Part shown: positions 25,070 through 32,844 of the stretch, piece after piece
How the letters are laid out: every line of letters begins with the position of its first letter
Position numbering within the stretch: the stretch's first letter is position 1
DNA from: Bryobacterales bacterium
GTDB taxonomy: Bacteria; Acidobacteriota; Terriglobia; Bryobacterales; Bryobacteraceae
DNA: 32,883 nt
Direction: 5' to 3'
Assembly (NCBI GenBank): GCA_003167255.1
Contig: PMTR01000162.1
Coordinates: forward strand, 254-33,136
Program-made: the position numbers and the translations under genes
Notes under the pieces: model-generated
The model's database searches: none
What the model saw: the letters and a program-made list of their open reading frames with translations, nothing else
Told to the model about the DNA's origin: nothing

Positions 25070-27957
25070 TGATTTCCGCTTCCCAGTTTGCCGAGCGCCG
25101 CATGCATGCGTTTGCGCGCGGCCCCATCGGGCGCGGACTGTAAGGCTTTTTCGTACGCGGACCTGGCTTCGGCGTTGCGGCCCAGAGCGGCGTAGGCCTG
25201 GGCGGCTTGCTCCAGGATCCCCGGGTCGCCGGGCTGCAACTCGAGGGCGTGTTGCAACTGGGTGACCGCAGCGTCCGGCTTGCCAATTTGCATATCCACA
25301 CCCGCCAGCGCGGTGCGTGCGGCCACGTAGTCCGGGCGCGCGGCGACTACCTTCTCGTATTCATGAGCCGCTTCGTCGTTGCGGCCCGCGGCGGCCAATG
25401 CAAGAGCCAGGCTGAGCCGCGACGGCAGATGGGCCGGATCTCGCGCGAGGTTGTCCCGCCACAGGGCGAGCGCTTCGGCGAGACGTTTGGCATCGGCGGC
25501 CAGCAGCACTGCCAGATTGTGGCGCGCGGCCAGGAGCGCGGGATCGCGGTCCAGTGCCTGCTTGTAGAACTGCTCGGCTTCCGCTCGCCGGCCGGCGGCG
25601 GCTTTGAGCGATCCCAGGGCGTTGAGCGCCTGGGAATTGCCGGGTTCGATCGCGAGGGCTTGTCGATACATGGACTGGGCGTCCGCCGGACGGTTCATGC
25701 GCTGATAGAGCAGGCCCAGGTTGTAAGGCAGGTAGGCGGCGCGCGGCGCCAGCCGCATGGCTCGCTGATAGACCTTGATGGCGTTGTCGTAATCGCCCTT
25801 CTCGGTGTAGGCCAGCGCCATGTTGTGCAGCGGGTAGGCCCAGTACGGCGCCCGCCGCGAAGCGTCACGGAAAGCCGCAATCGCCAGATCGTAGTTGGCG
25901 CGCTCCAGATAGGCAATGCCCAGCCCGTTGTAAGCATAGGCGCGCTCGCCGTCGAGACCGATGGCCCGTTCCAGCAGGGCCGCGGCGCGCGCATAGTCTT
26001 TCTCGAAGATGGCCGCGCGCCCCTCGCAAAACGTCATGCGGCTCTGGAGATAGAGGGAATCGGGCGCCAGGGGTAGCGCCGCCTCGAAATAGGCCGCGCC
26101 GCGAAGGAAATCGACCCGCCGCTGCGGCACGCGGTCCCCGGCGAGATAGGCCAGCAGCACTTCCTGGCCGCGATCTTCCAGAGCAACGCGGAGTTTCTCG
26201 GCTTCGCGTTGGTAGTCGTCGGACTTAAGCTGCGACTTGAGGGCGGCCAGAAACGTGAAGGCGCCCAGATCTTCCGTATTCAGGATGCGTCCTTCCGCAA
26301 TCGCCTTCTCGAATTGATCCAGCGTTGTGGCTCTGTCCTGATACTTGAGCCTGCTGAGCGTGGAAGGGGGCGCCGGAACGGCCGAGGGCGCCCGTGGGGC
26401 CGGGGCGGTGAGGCTGCGGCTGGCAGTCAGCACAAGCCTGGTGTAATCCTTCAGCTCGATGCCCGGCCTGTCCATCCGCGCCATCACGCGTGTCTCGTCG
26501 ATATCCCCGATGGTTTTCGGAATCTGGCGGCTGGCGGTGGACTCCTGAACCTGTTCCGTCACATAGTCCCTCAGCTCATCCATGGTGACTTTGCCGTCGC
26601 CGTTCAGGTCGGCGCGGCCATCCAGCGCGCTGATCAGGAAGTAGGTGAATGCGCCGTGCCCGCCGCCATAATTGAAGCCCTCGATAGCGACCTGGTCTTT
26701 CTGCGCGGCCAGCATTCCGAACATGTCCACGTCCGTTGGATTGATCGCGCCCGCGGCCTTATTGGTTTTGCTGGCATCCGGTTCGATTTGCCCAATATGC
26801 CCCGCATGGCAGACGTCGACAAACAACAGCAGCCGTTTTACGTTACCCAACTGGCTGGAGAAGAGTTGGCGGATATCGTCCATGGGGATTCCGCTGGTGG
26901 CCAGGTCTTCCGAATTGCTGTCGTACGTGACGATGAAGCCTTTGCTCGAGTTGCCCACGGGAAAACTCGCGCCATGCGAAGCGATGAAGAGCAACACGGT
27001 ATCCTTCGGGCCGGCACGCTTTTTGAGATGAGTTTCGATGGCGTTTTGAATGGCGCTGCGCGTGGCCGCCTGGTTGGTCAGCACCACGATGTTGTCGTCC
27101 GGAATCGCTCCGGCACGAGGGCTCTTCAGCAGGTTATCCAACTCAATGGCATCCCGGTCCGCAAAGTTCAGCGGGTTGATGTTCTTATCCTGGAAACTGG
27201 AGATGCCCACCAGCAGCGCATACGTCTGGCCTTCCTCCTCCCGCTGCGGGACCGCCACTCCCCGGCTCTTCGCGGCGCCCTCTACCAGCAGGAACAAGCG
27301 GCTGTGCGCCCACCCGGCGTCCGGCCATGCGGCCACCACCTTCCGCATCTCCTCGGCGGCATCGGCATTGAGCCCATACTTTTCGAAGACCCAGGCGCGA
27401 GCCAGGTGGTTGACCGGGTAGTTGAGGTTGGCCGCTTTGTCCAAGGCGGCGAGTTCGGAGGTCGCCTGAGCGCGCCGCCCGGCGGGCAGTTGAAGAAGAC
27501 GTTCCTCCAGCGTTTGCGGACCGGCTTCAGTTGATTGTCCCTGCGCCACCGCGGCGCCGGCATGTTGCTGGCTGGCGATCACGAAGCGAGGAAGCGGCGG
27601 AAGAAAGCAGCCCGCCGCGGGTTTCTGATCCGCGAACTTGCCTGCCCGGAGTTTCACCCCGCGCGGTTCAAAGAGCGCGTCGCCATCGGGCGAGAGCGTC
27701 TGCTGGGTATTGCCGCCGCACGCCAGAAAGTTGACCGAGCCGCCTTCCGACCGCAGAGCGTCGCCGGAGAACAGGATGTCCCCCGGTTTGGCGTTCAACG
27801 GCAAGTCGGATCCGGCACGCACGATCTTGGCTCCACTCCCCGCCAAGATCAGGGCGAGGGGCGCTTCCGCGGCTTCCTGGGCGGCGGCCGCAAAACTGCA
27901 CACAAGCAGCAGCAGAGCCACGGATATGCGTGCTGAAATGCTCAACACACTGCCCAT
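25066..27957 (-). CDS. FecR-like / caspase (C14) / TPR fusion protein (963 aa)
   Basis: A secreted or periplasmic protein with a caspase-fold cysteine protease. Signal peptide about 1-27 (ISVALLLLVCSFAAAAQ). About 35-120 resembles a FecR domain (KPGDILFSGDALRSEGGSVNFL). The caspase domain covers about 245-500: TYALLVGISSFQD, catalytic His328 in FIASHGAS and Cys383 in FVDVCHAG. Within it a canonical EF-hand loop runs Asp450-Glu461 (DLNGDGKVTMDE). After a linker rich in Ala/Pro, TPR repeats fill about 640-960 (YNGLGIAYLERANYDLAIAAFRDA). The catalytic dyad is intact, so it is probably active, perhaps calcium-dependent. It is the first gene of a unit with the overlapping TonB receptor. Target and trigger unknown. 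Confidence 0.92.
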   Translation of the reverse strand: MGSVLSISARISVALLLLVCSFAAAAQEAAEAPLALILAGSGAKIVRAGSDLPLNAKPGDILFSGDALRSEGGSVNFLACGGNTQQTLSPDGDALFEPRGVKLRAGKFADQKPAAGCFLPPLPRFVIASQQHAGAAVAQGQSTEAGPQTLEERLLQLPAGRRAQATSELAALDKAANLNYPVNHLARAWVFEKYGLNADAAEEMRKVVAAWPDAGWAHSRLFLLVEGAAKSRGVAVPQREEEGQTYALLVGISSFQDKNINPLNFADRDAIELDNLLKSPRAGAIPDDNIVVLTNQAATRSAIQNAIETHLKKRAGPKDTVLLFIASHGASFPVGNSSKGFIVTYDSNSEDLATSGIPMDDIRQLFSSQLGNVKRLLLFVDVCHAGHIGQIEPDASKTNKAAGAINPTDVDMFGMLAAQKDQVAIEGFNYGGGHGAFTYFLISALDGRADLNGDGKVTMDELRDYVTEQVQESTASRQIPKTIGDIDETRVMARMDRPGIELKDYTRLVLTASRSLTAPAPRAPSAVPAPPSTLSRLKYQDRATTLDQFEKAIAEGRILNTEDLGAFTFLAALKSQLKSDDYQREAEKLRVALEDRGQEVLLAYLAGDRVPQRRVDFLRGAAYFEAALPLAPDSLYLQSRMTFCEGRAAIFEKDYARAAALLERAIGLDGERAYAYNGLGIAYLERANYDLAIAAFRDASRRAPYWAYPLHNMALAYTEKGDYDNAIKVYQRAMRLAPRAAYLPYNLGLLYQRMNRPADAQSMYRQALAIEPGNSQALNALGSLKAAAGRRAEAEQFYKQALDRDPALLAARHNLAVLLAADAKRLAEALALWRDNLARDPAHLPSRLSLALALAAAGRNDEAAHEYEKVVAARPDYVAARTALAGVDMQIGKPDAAVTQLQHALELQPGDPGILEQAAQAYAALGRNAEARSAYEKALQSAPDGAARKRMHAALGKLGSGNQ

Positions 27958-27995
27958 GGTAAGAGGTTCATTTGGCGCAAGTTCAGATTCTTACG

Positions 27996-28023
27996 AGTAT
28001 ACTGGTTTCCGGACGATTCGCAA
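27996..28023 (-). promoter_or_regulatory. Sigma70-type promoter of the caspase/TonB unit
   Basis: On the minus strand TTGCGA (28023-28018) is followed by 16 nt and TATACT (28001-27996), a four-of-six -35 and five-of-six -10 match. Transcription would start near 27989, giving a leader of about 30 nt to the ATG at 27957. The insertion sequence begins 17 nt upstream of the -35, so the core promoter survives while any upstream activator site is now separated by 1.9 kb. Confidence 0.5.
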
Positions 28024-28031
28024 GACAAACA

Positions 28032-28040
28032 TTATTCCGG
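28032..28040. repeat. Target site duplication, left copy
   Basis: TTATTCCGG at 28032-28040 abuts the left end of the insertion sequence and is repeated exactly at the right end. Confidence 0.88.
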
Positions 28041-28057
28041 CAGCCGTTTCGGATATT
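28041..28057. repeat. Left terminal inverted repeat of the IS
   Basis: CAGCCGTTTCGGATATT pairs with the reverse complement of 29910-29926 at 14 of 17 positions; the core GTTTCGGA is perfect. Confidence 0.82.
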
Positions 28058-28231
28058 CTTGCATCTCGAAGGATCCAAGGGCCGGTAGGGCTGAGCAATC
28101 AGAGGATTTGAGTTGCTGGGCTGTCAGGGGCGCATTTTCGGGGAGGGATTTCCCACGGGCTGAGGAGCCGCGGGAATGAGCAGGTAGTTTTTGAGGACAG
28201 ACAGCGACCCAGGCGGCGATTCCGGTTTCGA

Positions 28232-29417
28232 TCAACCGGTGTCGAAAGATGGTTTGGATAGGCTGAGCCAAAGGACGCGACATAATTGGTCAGCCGATAG
28301 AACCCGGTGGGTGCCACGATGCAGATAGCGGATTCGGTAGAGCCGTTCGATGACGAGGACCAACAGGACGAGCAGCCAGCCGATCAGAATGCTGTTGGGA
28401 TGGTGATGACAGATGTGCTCCAATCCGTAGCGGTTCTTGGCATCATTGAAGCCTTGATTTTCGATTTCCCAACGGCTTTTGGCGAGGTGATACAGCGAGA
28501 GGCTGCCGACGCGGCGTGAGGGCAAGTTGGTCAGCCACTGGGCCTCGACAATGGTCTTATCCGGTTTGTGTTGGCGATAGCGGATGACGCGAACACGGTC
28601 CCAACGCAACGTCTCCCAAGGGGCGAAGTCGTCCGCATCCCAGACCTCCAGGCGGTCTTTGCCATCGCGATAGACTCTGGTCGGCGGACAAGTAGCGAAG
28701 CGCCGTTCGACGGATTGAGAAAGTTCCGGGAGGTTGTCCTTGAGGCGAGCGATTACAGGAATGCCGGCGCGGTCTGCGGCGTGCAGAAAGGGAGCCGTAG
28801 CGTACTCGCCATCGACCACCAGGTAATCGGCAAAGCGGGCGCCCAACTGGCTCCGGGCGCGGGCGAGCAGGCGCTGACCGGCGGCATACTCGCTGTCGCC
28901 GGGGCCGTAGGGTTCGACGTCGAAGGGAAGCGACAGGCCGGTTCCGACGACGCTGATGCTGGCCATCTGGTGGGAGTAAGCGATCACTTCTTTGTTGGCG
29001 TTGTGCTGCGGCCTGCAATACTCGCAACCTCGGTGAGTGCTGTGTCCAGCGGTGGTGCCATCGATGGCCAGACCAACCAACCGCGAATCCTGGAAGGCTT
29101 TGTTGCGCTTGGCACGGTGGAGCGTGCCGATCAAGGCGGCTCGCGTAACTGCCTGGTCCAGGCGTTCGGTGAAGTAGCCCAGGGCGTCATCGCCAAAAGA
29201 CTGCGGCACGCACAAAGCGCGGCAACCCGAGCGCACCAACTGTTCTACGGCATGGAAGCTGACCTCCCGCAGCAGACGGGATCAACATGGACCACAACAG
29301 CGTGCGAGCGGCAATCCGCGGTTGCGGCCGGCCATCGCCCGGCTGCTGCAAGTATTTCAGCAATCCGAGACACTTGGCCGCATAGCGGAACAGGCTGTGC
29401 GGCGAGGGCGATTTCAC
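28232..29417 (-). pseudogene. DDE transposase, disrupted by a frameshift
   Basis: The N-terminal part is in one frame (29417 to about 29280; FRYAAKCLGLLKYLQQ, then TLLWSMLI) and the rest in another (RLLREVSFHAVEQLVRSG to the stop at 28232). The change falls near 29277-29283, at CCCGTCTGCTG on the minus strand: removing one base (or adding two) restores LI-RLLREV. The second part has the catalytic signature: Asp in GLAIDGTTAG, Asp in DYLVVDGEYATA, and Glu in SRWEIENQGFNDAK. The joined product would be about 395 aa, normal for such transposases. The first ORF overlaps DUF6788 by ATGA. I see no slippery run, so a real mutation or a sequence error is likelier than programmed frameshifting. Confidence 0.85.
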
Positions 29418-29770
29418 CGGCGGGTCTTGTGGTGCTGTTGCCGCGCCAAAATGAGCAGTTCGGCGTTGGCGGTGAGGATCTCGCGCACCGCGTCTTGAAA
29501 CTCACGTCCAGCCTCCACGCGTTGGCGCACGTCGTCGATCCATTCTTTGGGAATGCGTTCGACGCGGCGTTTGCCGTGAGACATAAAGGTGAAGGTCCAA
29601 GCCTCGTGGCCTTGGCCTTCGGCGCAATGACAGGTAGGTTTTCCGCAACGGGTACGGCTGACGGTCAGCGAACCGGGGAGGAGTACGGCAGGAACCGGAA
29701 AACGGCGAAGGAGATCGAACTTGCGCTGACGCCAGCGGGCAGCTTGCGGCCCTTTTGGGTCGGGGATCAT
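29414..29770 (-). CDS. DUF6788-like accessory protein of the IS (118 aa)
   Basis: A small basic protein with a cysteine cluster, RTRCGKPTCHCAEGQGHEAW, near residues 40-60. This resembles the DUF6788 family, often found beside transposases, with an RCGKPxCxCxxGxGH pattern preceded by LLPGSL. The C-terminal half is probably helical (VRQRVEAGREFQDAVREIL). The pattern suggests a zinc knuckle and nucleic-acid binding, but function is not established. Its stop overlaps the transposase start (ATGA at 29414-29417). The ATG at 29770 follows a 22-nt inverted repeat with no spacing, and I see no Shine-Dalgarno sequence. Confidence 0.75.
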   Translation of the reverse strand: MIPDPKGPQAARWRQRKFDLLRRFPVPAVLLPGSLTVSRTRCGKPTCHCAEGQGHEAWTFTFMSHGKRRVERIPKEWIDDVRQRVEAGREFQDAVREILTANAELLILARQQHHKTRR

Positions 29771-29792
29771 CTTGTAGTAAATATACTACAAG
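29771..29792 (-). promoter_or_regulatory. Perfect inverted repeat abutting the DUF6788 start codon
   Basis: Arms CTTGTAGTA (29771-29779) and TACTACAAG (29784-29792) are perfectly complementary around a 4-nt loop. The repeat ends exactly where the ATG at 29770 begins. It is AT-rich within a GC-rich region. It could be an operator for a dimeric repressor, or an RNA hairpin covering the ribosome site and limiting transposase expression. Function is inferred. Confidence 0.7.
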
Positions 29793-29909
29793 AAAAACAG
29801 AAAATCAAGAAAATGTTTCGAGTGCGAAAATAGGAAGCCTTCGAATAGCTGCTCAAAAACAGTGACGAAACACGGTAGGCTGCTGGTCCAACGCGCTACT
29901 GGTCAATCA

Positions 29910-29926
29910 AAGTTCCGAAACTGCTG
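29910..29926. repeat. Right terminal inverted repeat of the IS
   Basis: AAGTTCCGAAACTGCTG, the imperfect complement of the left end at 28041-28057. Confidence 0.82.
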
Positions 29927-29935
29927 TTATTCCGG
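29927..29935. repeat. Target site duplication, right copy
   Basis: TTATTCCGG, identical to 28032-28040. An unaltered 9-bp duplication points to a single, fairly recent insertion. Confidence 0.88.
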
Positions 29936-30006
29936 CCCCATCTCTCCGAGCGCGGCGCCTCCGGGACGATCCTTCATCCGGCCCCGGTTACGCTATCTTG
30001 TTAACC

Positions 30007-30549
30007 ATGACCCTCGACATCGGCTGCGGTAGCCGCAAGACGGAACCCGACTCGATCGGCATCGACGTCTCCCCCGACTCGGCCGCCGATCACGTCTGGA
30101 ACCTCGACTGCTATCCCTGGCCGCTCGAAGACGCGCGCTTCAGCCGCATCCACATGTCTCACGTCATCGAGCACCTCGACGACCCCATGCGCGCCATGGC
30201 GGAGGTCTACCGCGTGGCGGCCGACGGCGCCGACGTCTTTATCGTGACGCCGCACTTCAGCTCGCATAACTCCTACACCGACCCCACCCACAAGCGCCAC
30301 CTGGCCGCCGCCAGCTTCGAATACTTCACCGGCCGCGATTTTCCGAGCTTCGCCGGCGCGCCCTTCCGCTTCGACATCGTCGATTGCACGCTCACCTTCG
30401 GCGGCAACTTCGTGCTCGATAATCTGGGCCGCCTGATCTCCGGCGCGTCGATGAAGTGGTATGAGCGGCACGCCGCCTGGATCTTCCCCGCGCTCGACAT
30501 CCGCTGCCATTTGCGCGCGCGCAAGCAACCTTCATGCGAGCAAGCATGA
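30007..30549 (+). CDS. Class I SAM-dependent methyltransferase (180 aa)
   Basis: A small cytoplasmic methyltransferase. The SAM-binding motif I is right at the N-terminus (TLDIGCGSRKTEPDSIGIDVS, about 2-22). The acidic end of strand 2 is GIDVS, and the post-motif stretch IHMSHVIEHLDDPMRAMAEVYRV is typical of the Methyltransf_11 type. The enzyme is compact, lacking residues before motif I. I chose ATG at 30007; a TTG lies three codons upstream. Its TGA overlaps the ATG of the next gene, a membrane glycosyltransferase, so it may modify a glycan, a lipid-linked sugar or a related substrate, but the substrate is not shown by sequence. The IS right end lies 80 nt upstream. Confidence 0.82.
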   Translation: MTLDIGCGSRKTEPDSIGIDVSPDSAADHVWNLDCYPWPLEDARFSRIHMSHVIEHLDDPMRAMAEVYRVAADGADVFIVTPHFSSHNSYTDPTHKRHLAAASFEYFTGRDFPSFAGAPFRFDIVDCTLTFGGNFVLDNLGRLISGASMKWYERHAAWIFPALDIRCHLRARKQPSCEQA

Positions 30550-32057
30550 CGCCAAACCCGTGGTTTCAGAAGTTCGTTCAGACATGGCCAGACCGCTTGC
30601 TAACGCGCGCGGCTCGGATCGGAGCGCGACGCAACACAGCGTTCTTTTTCGGCGCCCTGTTCGCCGTAATGTTGGCGCTGCGGCTGTGCCACTCGCACAT
30701 CCTGTGGGCGGATGAAGATTACCATTTGGCCGCCGGCCTGCAAACACTGCACGGCAAAGTACTCTACCGCGACCTGTGGTACGACAAGCCGCCTCTGGCC
30801 GCGTGGCTCTATGCCGCCCTGGGCGCGCTGCCGGGTTGGCCGCTACGCCTCTTCGACGCCGTCTGGGTGCTGGCCATCTGCGTTGCTGTGTGGCGCTTCG
30901 CCCGCGATCTGTGGGGCAGGTACGAGGCCTTTTTAGCCGCCGGGCTGATGGCCTTCTTTCTCAATTTCGATTTCCCTTCCGCCGTGATCCCGGCCGCGCC
31001 GGACCTGCTGCTGCTGCTGCCCCACGTCGCGGCCGTTCACTGCGCGTGGAAGCGGCGGCCCCTCTGGTCGGGCCTCTGTTGCGGCATCGGCTTCCTGTTT
31101 CACACCAAGGGCGTCTTCGTGTTGGCTGTGTGCGCGGTGGCCGCCTGGCCCGCGCTGCCGCTGCTGCTGGTGGGCTTCGCGATTCCGAACGCGGCGGTTT
31201 TCGCGGTTCTTGGGGCCGCGGGCGCGCTGCCCGATTACCTCCTGCAAGTCTGGCGATGGGGATTCGCCTACGCCGGCAGTTCCTCCGAACCGCAACCGGT
31301 GCTCAACGGCATTAGGCGGGTTCTGGATTGGTCGGGCTTCCACGCTGCGCTGGTTTTGGGAGCGCTGGCGTGGTTCTTCAGTGGGACGGGGCGCGCGGTG
31401 ACAGACGACAAAAAGCGATCGTCTGTCCCACTTGCCGCGTGGCTCGGGATCGGCTTTCTCGGCGTGGCGCTCGGGGGGCGTTTCTTCCCGCGCTACTTTT
31501 TTCTGATTCTGCCGCCGCTCGTCCTGGTCTCCGCCCGCGCCATCGCCCGCCGCAAAGCCGTCGCGGTGATCGCCGCTATCGCGCTACTCATTCCTCTCGT
31601 CCGCTTCGCGCCGCGCTATTTCACGCTCGCCTTCCAAGCGAATACGGCCTGGACCGACATCGCACTCGACCAGGACAGCCGCGCCGCCGCCGCGCTGGTC
31701 AACGCCCGCAAGCAGGCTGGCGACACGCTGTTCGTGTGGGGATACCGCCCCGGCCTCTTCGTCTATACGCGACTGCCGGTCGATTCGCGCTGTTGGGATT
31801 CGCAGCCACTCACGGGCGTGCCGGCCGATCGCCATCTGCGCGACGCCGTCTCGCTGATTCCCGATTGGGCGGCGCGCAACCGCGTGGAACTGGCCGCTAC
31901 GCATCCGGCTTTCATTGTCGACAGCCTGAGCCTCGCCAATCCGCGTCTGGCGCTCGACACTTACCCCGAACTCCGCGTCTGGCTGGCCGGATACAGCGTG
32001 GTGGCGAGGACGCCTCTCAGTTTGATTTATCGGAATAAGGCTTCGGCACCGCGCTGA
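30546..32057 (+). CDS. GT39/ArnT-like membrane glycosyltransferase (503 aa)
   Basis: A polytopic GT-C fold enzyme that would use a polyprenyl-phosphate sugar on the periplasmic side. After a first membrane span (about 32-48) comes the acidic loop motif HILWADEDYHLAAG with Asp56-Asp58, where the catalytic/metal acid is expected. It is followed by WYDKPPLAAWLY (78-89), a hallmark of GT39/GT83 relatives. Several more hydrophobic spans follow, then a soluble C-terminal part (VNARKQAGDTLFVWGYRPGLFVY). The ATG at 30546 forms an ATGA overlap with the methyltransferase stop; an ATG four codons earlier (30534) is also possible. The last 31 nt overlap the 3' end of the convergent ZIP gene. Acceptor unknown. 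Confidence 0.83.
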   Translation: MTPNPWFQKFVQTWPDRLLTRAARIGARRNTAFFFGALFAVMLALRLCHSHILWADEDYHLAAGLQTLHGKVLYRDLWYDKPPLAAWLYAALGALPGWPLRLFDAVWVLAICVAVWRFARDLWGRYEAFLAAGLMAFFLNFDFPSAVIPAAPDLLLLLPHVAAVHCAWKRRPLWSGLCCGIGFLFHTKGVFVLAVCAVAAWPALPLLLVGFAIPNAAVFAVLGAAGALPDYLLQVWRWGFAYAGSSSEPQPVLNGIRRVLDWSGFHAALVLGALAWFFSGTGRAVTDDKKRSSVPLAAWLGIGFLGVALGGRFFPRYFFLILPPLVLVSARAIARRKAVAVIAAIALLIPLVRFAPRYFTLAFQANTAWTDIALDQDSRAAAALVNARKQAGDTLFVWGYRPGLFVYTRLPVDSRCWDSQPLTGVPADRHLRDAVSLIPDWAARNRVELAATHPAFIVDSLSLANPRLALDTYPELRVWLAGYSVVARTPLSLIYRNKASAPR

Positions 32058-32800
32058 ATTACCGCCGCGCCGGCTACGCCCGCCGCCGCCGAGAGGAACG
32101 TCAGTGCGGGGCCGCGCCGCTTCCACTCTTCGTGGACCGCGTGGTAACCCAGGTAAGCCAACCAGCCCGCCGTCAGGCCCAGCGGGTACATGATCCAGCG
32201 CGTTCCCAGATGGGAAGCTGCCAGCAGTCCCGCCACGCCGCCCAAGAGCGTGGAGCCCTCGGCCACCACGCACCAGCCCATGGCGGTTCCGCGGTTCCGC
32301 ACGGCCGCGCGCAGAATTCCGCCCAGCGCGATGCCCTCAGGCAGTTTGTGCAGCGCTACCGCCAGCGGCACCGCAACGCGCAACCCCAGCGGCGCGACCG
32401 ATTGCACGGTGGCCACGCTCCAGCCATCCAACAGGCTATGCACCGCCGCCGCCGCGATCAGCGGACCCGCGAATCCGTGCAGTTCCGTCGAGCAGGCGTC
32501 GTGGTCGTGGTTGTGCGCGCACGTCGGGCAAACCGGGTACGCGTACCGGTTGATCGCGATCAGCAATCCATACCCGGCCACGAACAGCGCGCCGCTTGCC
32601 AGCCAGCCGGTTTGTTCCGCCAATTCCGGCAGCAATCCGAAGAGCGCCACGCCCAGCAGCACGCCGGCGCTCAGCGGCACCACCAGACGCGCGCGCTCGC
32701 GCAACCCCGTGAGCCACACGCCCAGGGCCGCGCCGGCCACGCCCACAGCCGTGGCCAGTAAGGGGATAGCAATCCCGGAAGTGATGGAAGGAACGGGCAA
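32027..32800 (-). CDS. ZIP family metal transporter (257 aa)
   Basis: A cytoplasmic-membrane transporter of the ZIP family (zinc, iron or manganese uptake). The paired metal motifs are clear: HSLLDG (121-126) and HKLPEG (151-156), the H-x3-D/E sites of TM4 and TM5. Seven or eight hydrophobic segments are visible. Between TM3 and TM4 is a Cys/His-rich loop, CPTCAHNHDHDAC (91-103), a plausible metal-capture site. No ATG lies near the N-terminus; the TTG at 32800 gives a sensible first span but no good ribosome site, so the start is uncertain. Its 3' end overlaps the convergent glycosyltransferase by 31 nt. Metal specificity cannot be told. Confidence 0.87.
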   Translation of the reverse strand: MPVPSITSGIAIPLLATAVGVAGAALGVWLTGLRERARLVVPLSAGVLLGVALFGLLPELAEQTGWLASGALFVAGYGLLIAINRYAYPVCPTCAHNHDHDACSTELHGFAGPLIAAAAVHSLLDGWSVATVQSVAPLGLRVAVPLAVALHKLPEGIALGGILRAAVRNRGTAMGWCVVAEGSTLLGGVAGLLAASHLGTRWIMYPLGLTAGWLAYLGYHAVHEEWKRRGPALTFLSAAAGVAGAAVIQRGAEALFR

Positions 32801-32844
32801 GACTTTACTGTAGCGTAACGGTGACTTTGGGCCGAGGAGTGGCG

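Larger units (their letters stand above)
28041..29926 (-). mobile_element. Insertion sequence, two-ORF element with DDE transposase (1886 bp)
   Basis: The element is bounded by imperfect terminal inverted repeats: left CAGCCGTTTCGGATATT (28041-28057) and right, read inward, CAGCAGTTTCGGAACTT (29926-29910), 14 of 17 matching. A perfect 9-bp duplication TTATTCCGG flanks both ends. It carries a DUF6788 gene and an overlapping transposase gene that is frameshifted. The ends plus target duplication define the insertion exactly. The transposase has a DDE fold of the IS4/DDE_Tnp_1 sort, but I cannot name the IS group. The 28041-28231 stretch beyond the transposase stop holds no gene I can support. 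Confidence 0.9.

Noticed and set aside
29270-29290. Programmed ribosomal frameshift in the transposase
   Set aside because: No A/T slippery heptamer at the junction; the shift lies at a short C run, so a mutation or sequencing error is the simpler reading.
29771-29792. BlaI/MecI-type operator
   Set aside because: The GTAGTA/TACTAC arms recall such operators, but the half-sites are in the opposite order and no BlaI or M56 gene lies nearby.
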